A stretch of 50,646 bases of DNA from Gammaproteobacteria bacterium (GCA_028821405.1 JAPPGK010000113.1:1-50646), one strand, 5' to 3'. Shown: positions 1 to 8,272, counted from the first letter of the stretch. Program-made: numbers and translations. The notes: a model not told the origin generated them from the letters alone.

Positions 1-71
1 GAAGTCGCCGCGTGCCGAGACTCGGGCACAACTCCCACAAATCTGCCGTGCACCCTTATCACAATTCCGAC

Positions 72-100
72 GTGAAATCATGTAGAAGCGCTGCTATAGT
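72..100 (+). promoter_or_regulatory. Candidate sigma70 promoter of the SutA-like gene
   Basis: A -35-like GTGAAA (72-77) and a -10 TATAGT (95-100, 5 of 6 consensus) are separated by exactly 17 bp. Transcription would begin near 107 and give a leader of about 115 nt before the TTG start at 222. This is a motif match only. Confidence 0.4.
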
Positions 101-221
101 GGCGGATGAAGGGAAGGACCGCTCAGGACACAGTTGCCTTCGGCGCAGTGACCTCGGTTCGGTGACCGCCGAACGACGCGCCTAGGGCTCGACGCGGCAT
201 TATTTACTTGAGGAGGACGTT

Positions 222-416
222 TTGAGCCGCGCTCAGAAGCTGAACCAGAACAACCTTGAAATGCGAAAGACCATCGAAAAAGACCTCCAGGCATTCCTAG
301 CCTCGGGCAAGAAAATAGAAGTTATCCCCATGGGCGTCAGTGGTCAGGACAAGATGGGGCGAAGCAAGAACATCGTCATCTCTCGCAAGCGACGAACCGC
401 GATCCGCGCCACCTAG
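222..416 (+). CDS. Small basic protein, weakly SutA-like
   Basis: The gene encodes 64 residues from a TTG start preceded by a strong GAGGAGG ribosome site (about 210-216). The first half is charged and likely helical (EMRKTIEKDLQAFLASGKKI). It is followed by a short hydrophobic segment (EVIPMGV) and a very basic end (SRKRRTAIRAT). The 'FLASGKKIEVIP' stretch resembles the C-terminal part of SutA, the RNA-polymerase-associated protein of pseudomonads (FLxxGGKxxxI), but this protein lacks SutA's long acidic N-terminus, so the link is tentative. The TAG stop (414-416) lies inside the terminal inverted repeat of a MITE-like element, so the native C-terminus may have been changed by insertion. Reality of the gene is supported mainly by the ribosome site and sensible composition. 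Confidence 0.6.
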   Translation: MSRAQKLNQNNLEMRKTIEKDLQAFLASGKKIEVIPMGVSGQDKMGRSKNIVISRKRRTAIRAT

Positions 417-602
417 TGTCACGTCAAGCCTCAAACGTCGCGTCAGCGTGTCCGCAAGCGTCACCCCGCGAGGCGGCGTATCGAAGGCATAGCGCGGCTA
501 CGTCGAGATGCGCCAACGACGCGGGAGGCGCTTGCGACCGCGCCTTGCGAGGAACGCTCCGGCGGCCACTGACACGACGTTTGAGGCTTGACGGGACACT
601 AG
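413..602. mobile_element. MITE-like element with ~31-bp terminal inverted repeats
   Basis: Positions 416-446 and 569-599 are near-perfect inverted repeats (arms begin AGTGTC, then CGTCAAGCCTCAAACGTCG, with two mismatches). The ends read CTAG at 413-416 and again at 599-602, consistent with duplication of a TA target. The interior, about 120 bp, is GC-rich and shows no credible coding frame, so this is a non-autonomous element of about 185 bp. TA duplications suggest mobilisation by an IS630/Tc1-like transposase, which is not present in the window. Confidence 0.65.
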
Positions 603-612
603 CACAGTCCTA

Positions 613-652
613 TCGGACTTTTCAGCGTTAGCCGAGGGGTCGGGCGGGTGCT
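613..652 (+). repeat. Dispersed 40-bp repeat, copy A
   Basis: This 40-bp segment matches the reverse complement of 26461-26500 at 34 of 40 positions. Both copies contain a TCGGA...TTTTC stretch, an invariant GCGTTAGCCGA core and a small CCGA/TCGG hairpin. Copy A directly follows the MITE-like element and codes, on the other strand, for the last residues of the glycosyltransferase that ends at 628. Confidence 0.55.
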
Positions 653-1260
653 CGGCACCAGCGCGCAAGATCGTCGGCATCGTCCAAATCCCACATCGCC
701 TCCAGGAGTTCCAGCCTGAGGTTCCCGGCCGCCCGAATCGTCGATGTCAACACGGCGGGCGTACTCCAAGGTATCCCCTCGAACAGTTGGGGATGGGGCG
801 AGTTCATGCCGATCAGACAATAGCCGCCGTCCTCCGTGGGACCGATCACGATGTCCGCAACCGCCAGCAACCGAAGTGCGGTTCCGACGTAACCCGCTGT
901 CATATCGGGAATGTCGCTGCCTACGAGGACCGTGACGCCATCGTCGAACGCCGCGGCCATGCGTTGGCCCAGGTTCCCATCGGACTGCGCGACCAACGGG
1001 AACCTGAGGTTCCGCATCGCGCCCGCGTTGCTGCGGCATTGCCACCTCGCGAACGCGTCGACGTCGCCATCCACCCAGACCTCCGGTACAAACACGCCGT
1101 TACCGGGCACCAGCTCTGCCAGCGTGGCGGCGAGAAGGGCCTCGTAGACGCTTAGGGCCGATTCGTCCCCGACCGTTGCCGCCAAGCGGGTCTTCACATG
1201 GCCGAGAACGGGTACCCGGGCGAAGATCGCGAGCCTCGGGCGGTGCGCCGAATCGCTCAT
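628..1260 (-). CDS. TIGR04282-family glycosyltransferase (arsenosugar-type)
   Basis: The 210-residue product starts at MSDSAHRPRLAIFARVP, with the typical N-terminal 'FAR.P..G..KTRL' nucleotide-binding motif of the DUF2064/TIGR04282 family. Further family marks are 'VGSDIPDM' and 'IGPTEDGGYCLIG', ending with a 'WDLDDADDLARW' motif. The family is usually paired with TIGR04283 proteins and is named after arsenosugar biosynthesis in some bacteria; the real substrate is mostly unproven. The ATG (1258-1260) overlaps the TGA of the upstream gene by 4 bp, so the two are translationally coupled. A longer frame reaches 1620 but its extra part is a shadow of the neighbour. The last eight or so residues come from the dispersed repeat at 613-652. 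Confidence 0.88.
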   Translation of the reverse strand: MSDSAHRPRLAIFARVPVLGHVKTRLAATVGDESALSVYEALLAATLAELVPGNGVFVPEVWVDGDVDAFARWQCRSNAGAMRNLRFPLVAQSDGNLGQRMAAAFDDGVTVLVGSDIPDMTAGYVGTALRLLAVADIVIGPTEDGGYCLIGMNSPHPQLFEGIPWSTPAVLTSTIRAAGNLRLELLEAMWDLDDADDLARWCRAPARPLG

Positions 1261-1925
1261 CCGTAGTAGTGCCGAGCCAGTGCCTTCGGGTCCGCGCCCA
1301 TGAAGTAGCGGAACCTCAACCACCACATGACCACGATCGTCCGCGCGATGCCGTGGCGTTCCCAGCGACGTGCGGATGTCACCAGGGGTACCGAGATCAA
1401 GACCGGCTTCGCCAATCGCCGCAATCGACGGCAGAGTTCGACGTCTTCCAACAACGGCTGCCTGGGCACGCCTCCCACCGCGTCCAACAACTGGCGATGC
1501 ACGAATATGCCCTGGTCGCCGGTCGCGATGCCCGACGCGGACGAACGCCAGGACATGGTCCTTTCGATCATTCGGTACGGCCAGGGTCGGGCATCGAGCC
1601 GCACGGCGAAGAACCCCCATGCCGGCTCGCGGCGCCGTTCGACGAGTTCACGGACGGCAGCGACGGGTGCCCGGGTGTCGGCATGGAGGAACCAGAGCCA
1701 ATCGCCACCCGCAATCCGGGCCCCCGCATCCATCTGGGCGCCTCGCCCCCGCGGTGACGATACGACCCGACCAACCCTGCCCGCCACGGCCATGCTGTCG
1801 TCGTCGCTGCCGCCGTCAACAACGACGATCTCGAACCCGCTACCACGTAGGTCGTCGAGCAGGCGGCACAGCGACCTTCCATCGTTCAACACCGGAATGA
1901 CGACGCTAGTCGCGGCTTCGGCCAT
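1257..1925 (-). CDS. TIGR04283-family GT2 glycosyltransferase (arsenosugar-type)
   Basis: The 222-residue family-2 glycosyltransferase begins with 'SVVIPVLND', has the nucleotide-sugar motif 'IVVVDGGSDDDS', a metal-binding 'FLHADT' (the DxD-like region) and the family signature 'GDQGIFV' followed by 'LLEDVELCRRLRR'. Length and order match TIGR04283. It overlaps the downstream TIGR04282 gene by 4 bp and the upstream hydrolase gene by 1 bp (TGATG). The ATG at 1925 is preferred to the TTG one codon upstream. With its partner it probably transfers or modifies a small sugar-linked metabolite in the cytoplasm. None of the companion arsenic genes (arsM, radical SAM ArsS-type) is visible here. Confidence 0.88.
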   Translation of the reverse strand: MAEAATSVVIPVLNDGRSLCRLLDDLRGSGFEIVVVDGGSDDDSMAVAGRVGRVVSSPRGRGAQMDAGARIAGGDWLWFLHADTRAPVAAVRELVERRREPAWGFFAVRLDARPWPYRMIERTMSWRSSASGIATGDQGIFVHRQLLDAVGGVPRQPLLEDVELCRRLRRLAKPVLISVPLVTSARRWERHGIARTIVVMWWLRFRYFMGADPKALARHYYG

Positions 1926-3820
1926 CAAGGAGACTCACTTCCGGCCGCAGCCGCACACGCCGTCGCATACACTCGCAGGCACCGGGTCACGACCCGTTCC
2001 GAGTCCTCGGCCAGGACAAACCGGTCCGCCACCAGCATGCGCACACAATCCCGTGCGCGCTGCTCGATCTCACCGCGCGTCGCCAATTCGCCATCGAAAC
2101 GACTAAAGCCGACGAAGATGGCGGGCAGTTCGGCGGCGCCGTGTTGCGGATGCCGCGGATTCCAGCCCGTGTGGCACCCCACGGGGAGTGCGACCTCCGG
2201 CAAGCGTATTCCCGCCAGTTCGTTCAACGAGTCGTCGACATCGGATACCAGGCGCGCATAGGGCTTCCCCTCGACGGCGGGAAGGTCACATACGCCCTCC
2301 TCCACCCGGTCGCCTAGGTCCAGCGAGGAGAGACCGCCAAGACGATCGGGGTCCAACCCCCGAAAGCCATCGATCGCCCGGAACTTGCCGAGCACCGCGC
2401 TGCGTTCGACGAGCGTCGACGCGCGAAGCGTGGGCACTTTGGAGCCGGGCGGCGATGTGCCCGCCGAGACCCACGCATCCAGATTGGCGAAGGCGGCACG
2501 CACCAATGGCGAGTAGTCCACGACATTGAAGGCGTAGCGTGCCTTCTCGCCGGTGGCCGCGAACACATTGGTGGGCGGCATGATGCCGTTGACGTGATGC
2601 GTTCCCGCGAAGAGATAGTTTCGCTCCGAAGGGTGCGGGTCCAGATCGCGCGTTCCGTCGGGAGAGACGTGGGTAAGGGCCGCATCCCCACGCCAATATT
2701 CGAACGATGTGTTGGTGATCACCACCTTCGGCATATGGGTTAGGTTGTCGTAGAGCCCTGCAGTTGCACCGGTCAACGGATCCCGCACGCTGGTGCCGGC
2801 GAACGGGAAGCGCTGTCCCGCAGCCGGCACGCCGGCACTCGAGGGTTGGGCGAAGCGGTGGTTGAAGTCGCCGCGCTGTCCGCCCGCAATGTGTACGTGC
2901 ACCCCGTCGAAAACCCGCTTGCCCCTCGAACCCGTGTTTAGACCGAGATGAAGCAGGTGGCGTAGTACCCGACCGGTTTGCGATGCCCCGAACGCCACCA
3001 CACGCCGAATTCCCGGTGGAACCGGGCCATCCCCCTCACGAAGGCTCTCGGCTGCGTCGCGTAGCGCCAGCAATCCGCAACCCGCTACCCGCGCTCCGCG
3101 TGCCCGGTACACTAGCGTGTAGATTCGCCCCCGCTCGAAACCGTCATCCAAGTGGATGTGTCGATCACTTTGCTCGACGACGCCGTTGCGCTCGCGGGCG
3201 AAGCGCCAACAGTGCCGCGCGACCTCGACCAGCCCTGCGTTGTCGTCGTCACGAACGAAGAGGCGCGAACCCGGGTCGTCCGGATCGGCCGGCGGATAGG
3301 TGACCTCCCCAAGTTGCCCGAAGAAGACGAACGCTCGATCCGTCCCGGGCTGCACGCGGCAGACCACATCGCCGTCCACGGGTTCGCCATCCTCCCGCAC
3401 TTCGGGGGCGTCGAGACGAAGGCCGTTCGACACGTCCCATTGCCAGCCGATCGATGCCAGGGCATACCCACGGCGAAACAAGAAACCGTCTCCCGGCGCA
3501 CATGGATCTGCCAACAGTTCCGTCGGTCGGGCGCGGTTCAGGATGGAGAAGGCCAGGCGCCGTCCGCGGTTCGGGACATCGATGAGCAGCTTGCGAGCCG
3601 TGGTGTCGCGCGGCGCAATGATCGTGAAGTCGCCCCTGAACCCCACGCGGCCGGATTCGTCGCGAGGTGCCAAGGCGAGGTCCACGATTCCGCGGTTCCG
3701 CGGATCGGCGGGGTCGACCGAATAGCGGGCACGTCCTTCGAGGATTTCGAAAGCGCCGTGGTCCCCGAACGTACGTCCACCGGCGTAGACACTGCGGGTT
3801 TCGATTTCCCAAGTCGTCAT
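1925..3820 (-). CDS. Alpha/beta hydrolase-domain protein (Abhydrolase_10 type)
   Basis: A protein of about 631 residues beginning MTTWEIETRSVYAGGRTFG, which is the usual start for the large 'alpha/beta hydrolase domain-containing' family (PF20091 type). The nucleophile elbow appears as 'VVAFGASQTGRVLR' in mid-protein. It is followed by 'HIAGGQRGDFNHRFAQPS' and a late 'TGWNPRHPQHGAAELP' segment, all typical of this family. No signal peptide is present at the chosen start. An upstream TTG at 3856 would add 12 residues of low-complexity sequence, so the ATG at 3820 is preferred. The biochemical substrate of this family is largely unknown. The gene is joined to the two glycosyltransferases by overlap, implying a three-gene operon. 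Confidence 0.8.
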   Translation of the reverse strand: MTTWEIETRSVYAGGRTFGDHGAFEILEGRARYSVDPADPRNRGIVDLALAPRDESGRVGFRGDFTIIAPRDTTARKLLIDVPNRGRRLAFSILNRARPTELLADPCAPGDGFLFRRGYALASIGWQWDVSNGLRLDAPEVREDGEPVDGDVVCRVQPGTDRAFVFFGQLGEVTYPPADPDDPGSRLFVRDDDNAGLVEVARHCWRFARERNGVVEQSDRHIHLDDGFERGRIYTLVYRARGARVAGCGLLALRDAAESLREGDGPVPPGIRRVVAFGASQTGRVLRHLLHLGLNTGSRGKRVFDGVHVHIAGGQRGDFNHRFAQPSSAGVPAAGQRFPFAGTSVRDPLTGATAGLYDNLTHMPKVVITNTSFEYWRGDAALTHVSPDGTRDLDPHPSERNYLFAGTHHVNGIMPPTNVFAATGEKARYAFNVVDYSPLVRAAFANLDAWVSAGTSPPGSKVPTLRASTLVERSAVLGKFRAIDGFRGLDPDRLGGLSSLDLGDRVEEGVCDLPAVEGKPYARLVSDVDDSLNELAGIRLPEVALPVGCHTGWNPRHPQHGAAELPAIFVGFSRFDGELATRGEIEQRARDCVRMLVADRFVLAEDSERVVTRCLRVYATACAAAAGSESP

Positions 3821-4072
3821 CGGGACGCTGGTCGGTCCTTCACGCGGCCTCGTCAACCGTCAAGGTCACCCGTTTCCCCAGCGTGCGCAACGCACGATCC
3901 ATTGTGCCCGCTCGCGTGGCATGGTCGGGGTTAAGCATGCGCCGTACTTCACTCTCCTTGCGATGAACTGCCGCCCGTTCATGCAGTCACCGCGTCACCG
4001 ACCCAGGCGAGTCGGCAGCATAGATGCGCGCACTTATGACCGCAACCAGCCAACAACCCAAACGACCGCAAC

Positions 4073-4663
4073 TCAAACGGGCGTCGGTTCGCCCGCCAAG
4101 AATCCCAAGGCGGTGGTCAGTGCGGCCAACGCCGCCGCCCCGAACGCGACCGACAGGATGGCGTTGAGCGGTTTCGACTGTTGCGCCAACAGCCACGCCA
4201 CTGTGACCAGAAACCCGGCCAACGCCACGTGCCGCAGACGTGCCATCCACGTGAACGCCGCGGTGCCTCCGATGCGCGCCTCAAGTGCGTGGGGTTCCAC
4301 CATCTCCAACGCCGTCAGCGCAACCGGGGGGTCGATGGCCAACAGCGCAACGCCTAGCCAGACATACGAACCCACCCACCAGTACGACCGGCACATGGCG
4401 ACGACGATCAGCCTCGGATTGGTCGGTTCGCCGAGCCACGTCAGCATCATTCCACAGGCCAATCCGAGCATCGCGACGAACGCCACGGTCACCGCCGCTA
4501 GCGTGCCGACCGTCACGTAGGCGGTCAGCCGGGCAACAACGAATACGGGGTTCGCGCCGACGAACAGGCCATCGATGGCGAGCACCGTGAACGCGACGAG
4601 GCCAGCGAGCCAGAAACCAACAGGCAGAAGCGGCGCCTTGGCCAGTCGGGCCAGTGCCTTCAC
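4073..4663 (-). CDS. Multi-pass membrane protein, possibly Yip1-like
   Basis: The 196-residue product starts at a GTG (4661-4663) that overlaps the TGA of the SpoIIM-family gene by 4 bp (GTGA). Four to five hydrophobic segments follow one another (GFWLAGLVAFTVLAIDGLF, YVTVGTLAAVTVAFVAMLGLA, WVGSYVWLGVALLAI, LAGFLVTVAWLLA, AAALAALTTALGFLAG). The layout resembles Yip1-domain proteins but no diagnostic motif is visible. A longer frame to 4852 would read through the neighbour and is rejected. Tight coupling suggests that it works with the SpoIIM-like protein in the inner membrane. Confidence 0.65.
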   Translation of the reverse strand: MKALARLAKAPLLPVGFWLAGLVAFTVLAIDGLFVGANPVFVVARLTAYVTVGTLAAVTVAFVAMLGLACGMMLTWLGEPTNPRLIVVAMCRSYWWVGSYVWLGVALLAIDPPVALTALEMVEPHALEARIGGTAAFTWMARLRHVALAGFLVTVAWLLAQQSKPLNAILSVAFGAAALAALTTALGFLAGEPTPV

Positions 4664-5247
4664 GACCACCCCCGCAGCGACTCCGCGTAGTCGGCCGTCA
4701 CGAACGCCTCGATGCCCGCGGCCACCGACAGGGACGCAAGGCCGTACGCCAATACGAGCCCCAAGCGCAACGAACCGAGGCACGCTCGGTTGAGTGTCGG
4801 CAACCGCAACGCGATCCGGGCGCCCTGGAGACCAACGGCCCCGGCCACGCACAGCGCGCCGAGTTCAAGGACACCATGCGGCAGGAGTAGGTTCGCGACG
4901 GCGACATTGGACATCCCCGCTCCCTTGGCGAAACCGATGAGTTGGCCAATGGCAATGCCGTTCCCTAGTAGAACCACGATCGTCACGGTCCCCGCCGAGA
5001 CGAGGCCAAGCAGCAGCACCACGAAAACGGTCATGTTGCGGCGCAGAATGAACGCGAAGAGTTCCCAGGCCGTCCTGTCGATAGATGATTCGGTTGGCCG
5101 AGCGCCACCCATCGATGTCAACGTCTCGGTGGGCATTGAACTGATCCAGTCGGCAATGCCCATCCCCGAGGCCAGACCGATTAGGAGGACGGCGACGGCG
5201 CAGCAGAAGTTGCCGAACCAATGGTGTTTTCCAAATGGTGTTTCCAT
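4660..5247 (-). CDS. Stage II sporulation protein M (SpoIIM/DUF95) family membrane protein
   Basis: The 195-residue membrane protein has an N-terminal transmembrane segment (AVAVLLIGLASGMGIADWI), a loop, then 'ELFAFILRRNMTVFVVLLLGLVSAG' and further helices. It carries the family hallmark 'LLPHGVLELGAL', the conserved PHG.xE motif of SpoIIM/DUF95. Length is typical. In non-sporulating bacteria the family has no settled role; homologues often sit next to RDD-family, MoxR or DUF58 genes, none of which is seen here. Only a weak ribosome site (GGTTAAG) precedes the ATG at 5247. It is translationally coupled to the downstream membrane protein. Confidence 0.82.
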   Translation of the reverse strand: METPFGKHHWFGNFCCAVAVLLIGLASGMGIADWISSMPTETLTSMGGARPTESSIDRTAWELFAFILRRNMTVFVVLLLGLVSAGTVTIVVLLGNGIAIGQLIGFAKGAGMSNVAVANLLLPHGVLELGALCVAGAVGLQGARIALRLPTLNRACLGSLRLGLVLAYGLASLSVAAGIEAFVTADYAESLRGWS

Positions 5248-5256
5248 CGACTTAAC

Positions 5257-5293
5257 CCGCGCGCGCCATCGCGTTGCGCGGCGACGCGCGCGG
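5257..5293 (-). other. GC-only hairpin between genes
   Basis: Nine-bp arms (5257-5265 and 5285-5293) of alternating C and G form a very stable stem in the 58-bp gap between the small secreted protein and the SpoIIM-family gene. No T-tract follows on the minus strand, so it may slow RNA decay or act as an attenuator and is not a classical terminator. Confidence 0.35.
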
Positions 5294-5305
5294 CGCGTGC
5301 GCTGG

Positions 5306-5566
5306 TCAGTGGCTCAAGAACGTTCCCGACCGCGTCGGGAATGCACTCAGGCTTATGTCGAGCCAATCACGGACGATGTGCCCGGTATGGCCTCCCACGC
5401 AGACGTCGTTGACGGATCGTCCGTCCTCGTAGCGTTCGCAGAACACGACGGTGGCCCAATGGACCACGTTGGTCTGGGGCATGGACGCCGTGGACACGCC
5501 GGCGCTCGCGCTGGCGAATCCTCCGAGGACAAGTACGGCGACCAGTGCCCAGATTTGCTTCTTCAT
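5306..5566 (-). CDS. Small secreted protein of unknown function
   Basis: The 86-residue product begins MKKQIWALVAVLVLGGFASASA, a textbook Sec signal peptide with likely cleavage after ASA near residue 22. The mature part has about 64 residues with two cysteines (VVFCERYEDGR... DVCVGGHTG) that could form one disulfide in the periplasm. The ATG is preceded by GGAGG at ideal spacing. No family was recognised. The gene stands alone between the SpoIIM pair and the KdsD-like gene. Confidence 0.72.
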   Translation of the reverse strand: MKKQIWALVAVLVLGGFASASAGVSTASMPQTNVVHWATVVFCERYEDGRSVNDVCVGGHTGHIVRDWLDISLSAFPTRSGTFLSH

Positions 5567-5722
5567 GATGATGCCTCCAAGGGTTGGTTGAGTAAGCGGG
5601 GCGCACGATAGAACCGGGAGGCCGAGCTGTGGGCAACATTCGGCGCTCTCCTACGCGAATTTCGGAGATTGGCGCGGGGTGGTATCACCGCGCCCGCGAT
5701 TCTCAAGACGGAGTCTCGGCCG

Positions 5723-6718
5723 TTAGAACCCGGCGGCGATCAGATCCTGGAGGCGAACCACGCCGACCGGTCGCTCGCCTTCGAGAATGACCAGTTCCGT
5801 GATCTGATTGGCCTGCATCTGGCGCAGGCATTCGATGGCCTTGGTATCGGGCGAGGCCGAACCATCAACTTCCCTCGGGGCGGAGCTTTCGCTACCTCGC
5901 CGGCTGCGTTCGAAGCACTCGGCCACGCTCAGTCGGTTGATGTGCTCGCCGCGAAGCAGCAAACGGCGAATGTCGGCGTCCGTGACCACACCGACGTAAA
6001 GGCCGGCATCGTCCACGACCGTGGTCATGCCGATGCCCTTCGAAGAGATCTCGTAGAACAGATCGGAAACATGGGAGGCGGTATCGACGACGGGCAACCC
6101 ATCCCCCTTGATCATCACATCGGCCACGGACAGCAACAGTCTTTTGCCCAGGGTGCCGCTCGGGTGAAACCTCGCGAAGTCGCGTTCGGTCAGGCCCTTG
6201 GCCTGCTGCACCAGGATCGCCAGGACGTCGCAAACCGCCATGGTGGTAACGGCGCTGGTGGTCGGCGCGAGATCGAACTCGTCGATCTCAGGCAACGCGG
6301 GTATCTCCAACGCGATGTCGGCGATGGCGGCAAGTTTGGAGTTCGGTTCGGTGAGCGAGATGACCTGACCCCCCGCTACGGCCTTGAACTGACGAGCCAA
6401 TGCAATGGTCTCCTCGTTACTCCCGCTCTTGGACAACGCGAGCAGCGCCGAACCGGGGCGGACGATCCCCAAGTCGCCGTGCAGCGCCTCCACGGGGTGC
6501 ACGAATGTCGCCTGGGTGCCGGTGCTTGACAGGGTCGCGGCCACCTTGTTTGCGACATGGCCACTCTTGCCCAAGCCCGTGACGATCAGGATCGAATCCA
6601 GGCCCGCGATCAGTTCGACGGCCTGCGCGAATCGCTCATCGAGCAGATCCCTGGCCGCGGCCATGGCCGCGCCGTAGCGGTCGAGCATCTCTCCTGCTCG
6701 CACGATCAATGGGTTCAT
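5723..6718 (-). CDS. kdsD: KpsF/GutQ/KdsD-family arabinose-5-phosphate isomerase
   Basis: The 331-residue protein has an N-terminal SIS sugar-isomerase domain (about 35-170; 'VTGLGKSGHVANKVAATLSSTGT', 'HPVEALHGDLGIV', 'LSKSGSNEET') and two C-terminal CBS domains (about 200-330; 'DVMIKGDGLPVV', 'GVVTDADIRRLL', 'GVVRLQDL'). The 'FHPSGTLGKRL' linker is a KdsD/KpsF signature. The family turns ribulose-5-phosphate into arabinose-5-phosphate for Kdo synthesis. It is the last gene of a likely operon with the sulfatase (31-bp gap) and the hisN-like phosphatase. It may be a paralogue for capsule or sulfated sugar metabolism and need not be the housekeeping KdsD; no kdsC or lpt genes lie nearby. Confidence 0.9.
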   Translation of the reverse strand: MNPLIVRAGEMLDRYGAAMAAARDLLDERFAQAVELIAGLDSILIVTGLGKSGHVANKVAATLSSTGTQATFVHPVEALHGDLGIVRPGSALLALSKSGSNEETIALARQFKAVAGGQVISLTEPNSKLAAIADIALEIPALPEIDEFDLAPTTSAVTTMAVCDVLAILVQQAKGLTERDFARFHPSGTLGKRLLLSVADVMIKGDGLPVVDTASHVSDLFYEISSKGIGMTTVVDDAGLYVGVVTDADIRRLLLRGEHINRLSVAECFERSRRGSESSAPREVDGSASPDTKAIECLRQMQANQITELVILEGERPVGVVRLQDLIAAGF

Positions 6719-6749
6719 CGTGTCCGGGAGAATACCGTCAAGCCGCCCA

Positions 6750-8267
6750 TCAAGCGCGGGCGAAGTTTCGGCGATCGGTCTTGAGCGGGACCACGTCGCA
6801 GGTTTCCATGTACCACGTCAGCATGCGGTCCTTGAATTGGATGACCTCGTTCGCGTAGCGCAGATCGGCGATCAGGTTCCGTGTCTCCCCCGGATCCGCC
6901 ACGAGATCGTAGAACTCGTCCAACTCGAACGCCCTGCGTACGTATTTGTACCGGTCACTGCGGCACATCGCGGCCTTGGTGTGGAGCAACGGAGTGGACT
7001 CGGAGACCTGCAGGCTCACGCGCGGCGAATAGAGACCGAGTTGCGTACCGGCGGAAAGGCTCTCGTATTCGCTGGCCTGGACTTCACCCCTGAGGCGCCC
7101 GCCCTCGGCGAACACGAAGTCCCGGTGCGGGCGACCGGGATCACCGAAGAGGCCCGCCAGGCTCCGGCCGAAGTGCCAGTAGCCGCAGTCGATCGCCGCG
7201 AGCTCGTAGACGGTGGCCGGAAAGTCCACCAATTCGACCAGTTGGTCCCGAACTCCGGGCACGACGTCGGCGCCCGCCGGTGGCTTCACGACGAGCGGCA
7301 CCCGGCTCAAGCAGTCCTGAAACGTGTTCTGCGTCTTCTCCACCAGCCCGTAGTCGCCGGTGAAGTCTCCGTGGTCCGAGAACAGGAACATCGCGCTGTC
7401 ATCGAACATGCCCACCTCTCGCAACGCCTCAACCAGCATCCCCAACTGGTGATCCACCCGTGAGCACATCCCGTAGTAGCACGCCCGCAGTTCGCGCCAG
7501 CGACCCTCCGTCCAGCCGGTGAGGTTTTGGCCGTCCCGGATCCCCTTCAGGAGCCCGGGCTTGTCGTCCCAAGTTTCGTAGACATGACGCTCGGGAACGT
7601 CGTCGCGACTGGTCATCGAATACCAAGGCTCTTCCACGCAATACGGTGGATGGGGATAGCCGAGGGGCAGGAACAGGCACAGCGGTTGATCCCCGTCGTA
7701 GTGCCGCAGGAAGTCGATGGCGCCGTGGACCATGGCCCAGTCGCCGTCGAACCAGACTCCTCCTTCGGGCGCATCGAGGCGGCCTTTGAAGAAGCTGAAG
7801 TAGTTGTCGCCGTAGGGATCACCGCGCCAGGCCAAGTCGCCGCCGTGGGTGCCGTGTTGCGGGACGGCACCCCACCGGCGGTAGTCACCCGGGGCGGGAC
7901 GGAAATGAACGTCGCAGTGGGCCTCGAAGCCGAATTGGCCCGGCACAAGGTCGTTCTTGCCACCCCACCAAACGAAATAGCCGTTGTCGCGGAGAACCTT
8001 GAGCAAGTTGGTCTCCCCGAGGAGTGGGTTCAGCATGTGGTGCATGGTGCGGTGGCCGCGAACGTGGGGATACCAGCCGGTCATGAATGAGCAACGGCTC
8101 GGCGTGCACACCGTGGCCTGAACAAATGCATGGCGGAACGAAACCGCCTCGCCGGCCACCAGCCGGTCGATGTTGGGGGTCTTCACCGCCGGGTGTCCAA
8201 GGTGCCCCAGTGCATCTCCTCGCCATTGGTCGGGGTTGAAGATCACGATGTGCGGTCTTCTCGGCAT
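6750..8267 (-). CDS. Type I (formylglycine) sulfatase
   Basis: The 505-residue sulfatase-superfamily protein has the formylglycine motif C54-T-P-S-R58, followed by the expected 'CSFMTGWYP'. The metal site is indicated by 'NPDQWRGDALG' near the N-terminus and 'FLFSDHGDFTGDYGL' in the middle. The protein resembles the DQ-type enzymes similar to choline-sulfatase and sugar-sulfatase. No signal peptide is visible, so it probably acts in the cytoplasm. Activity requires conversion of Cys54 by a formylglycine-generating enzyme or anSME. The FGE-like domains elsewhere in this window lack the catalytic cysteines and are unlikely to do this. It sits between hisN-like and kdsD-like genes with 5- and 31-bp gaps, which suggests processing of a sulfated sugar. 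Confidence 0.9.
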   Translation of the reverse strand: MPRRPHIVIFNPDQWRGDALGHLGHPAVKTPNIDRLVAGEAVSFRHAFVQATVCTPSRCSFMTGWYPHVRGHRTMHHMLNPLLGETNLLKVLRDNGYFVWWGGKNDLVPGQFGFEAHCDVHFRPAPGDYRRWGAVPQHGTHGGDLAWRGDPYGDNYFSFFKGRLDAPEGGVWFDGDWAMVHGAIDFLRHYDGDQPLCLFLPLGYPHPPYCVEEPWYSMTSRDDVPERHVYETWDDKPGLLKGIRDGQNLTGWTEGRWRELRACYYGMCSRVDHQLGMLVEALREVGMFDDSAMFLFSDHGDFTGDYGLVEKTQNTFQDCLSRVPLVVKPPAGADVVPGVRDQLVELVDFPATVYELAAIDCGYWHFGRSLAGLFGDPGRPHRDFVFAEGGRLRGEVQASEYESLSAGTQLGLYSPRVSLQVSESTPLLHTKAAMCRSDRYKYVRRAFELDEFYDLVADPGETRNLIADLRYANEVIQFKDRMLTWYMETCDVVPLKTDRRNFARA

Positions 8268-8272
8268 CCCAC

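Noticed and set aside
628-1620. Long 330-codon reading of the TIGR04282 gene
   Set aside because: The N-terminal 120 codons are a shadow of the upstream glycosyltransferase; the family's true start lies at 1260.
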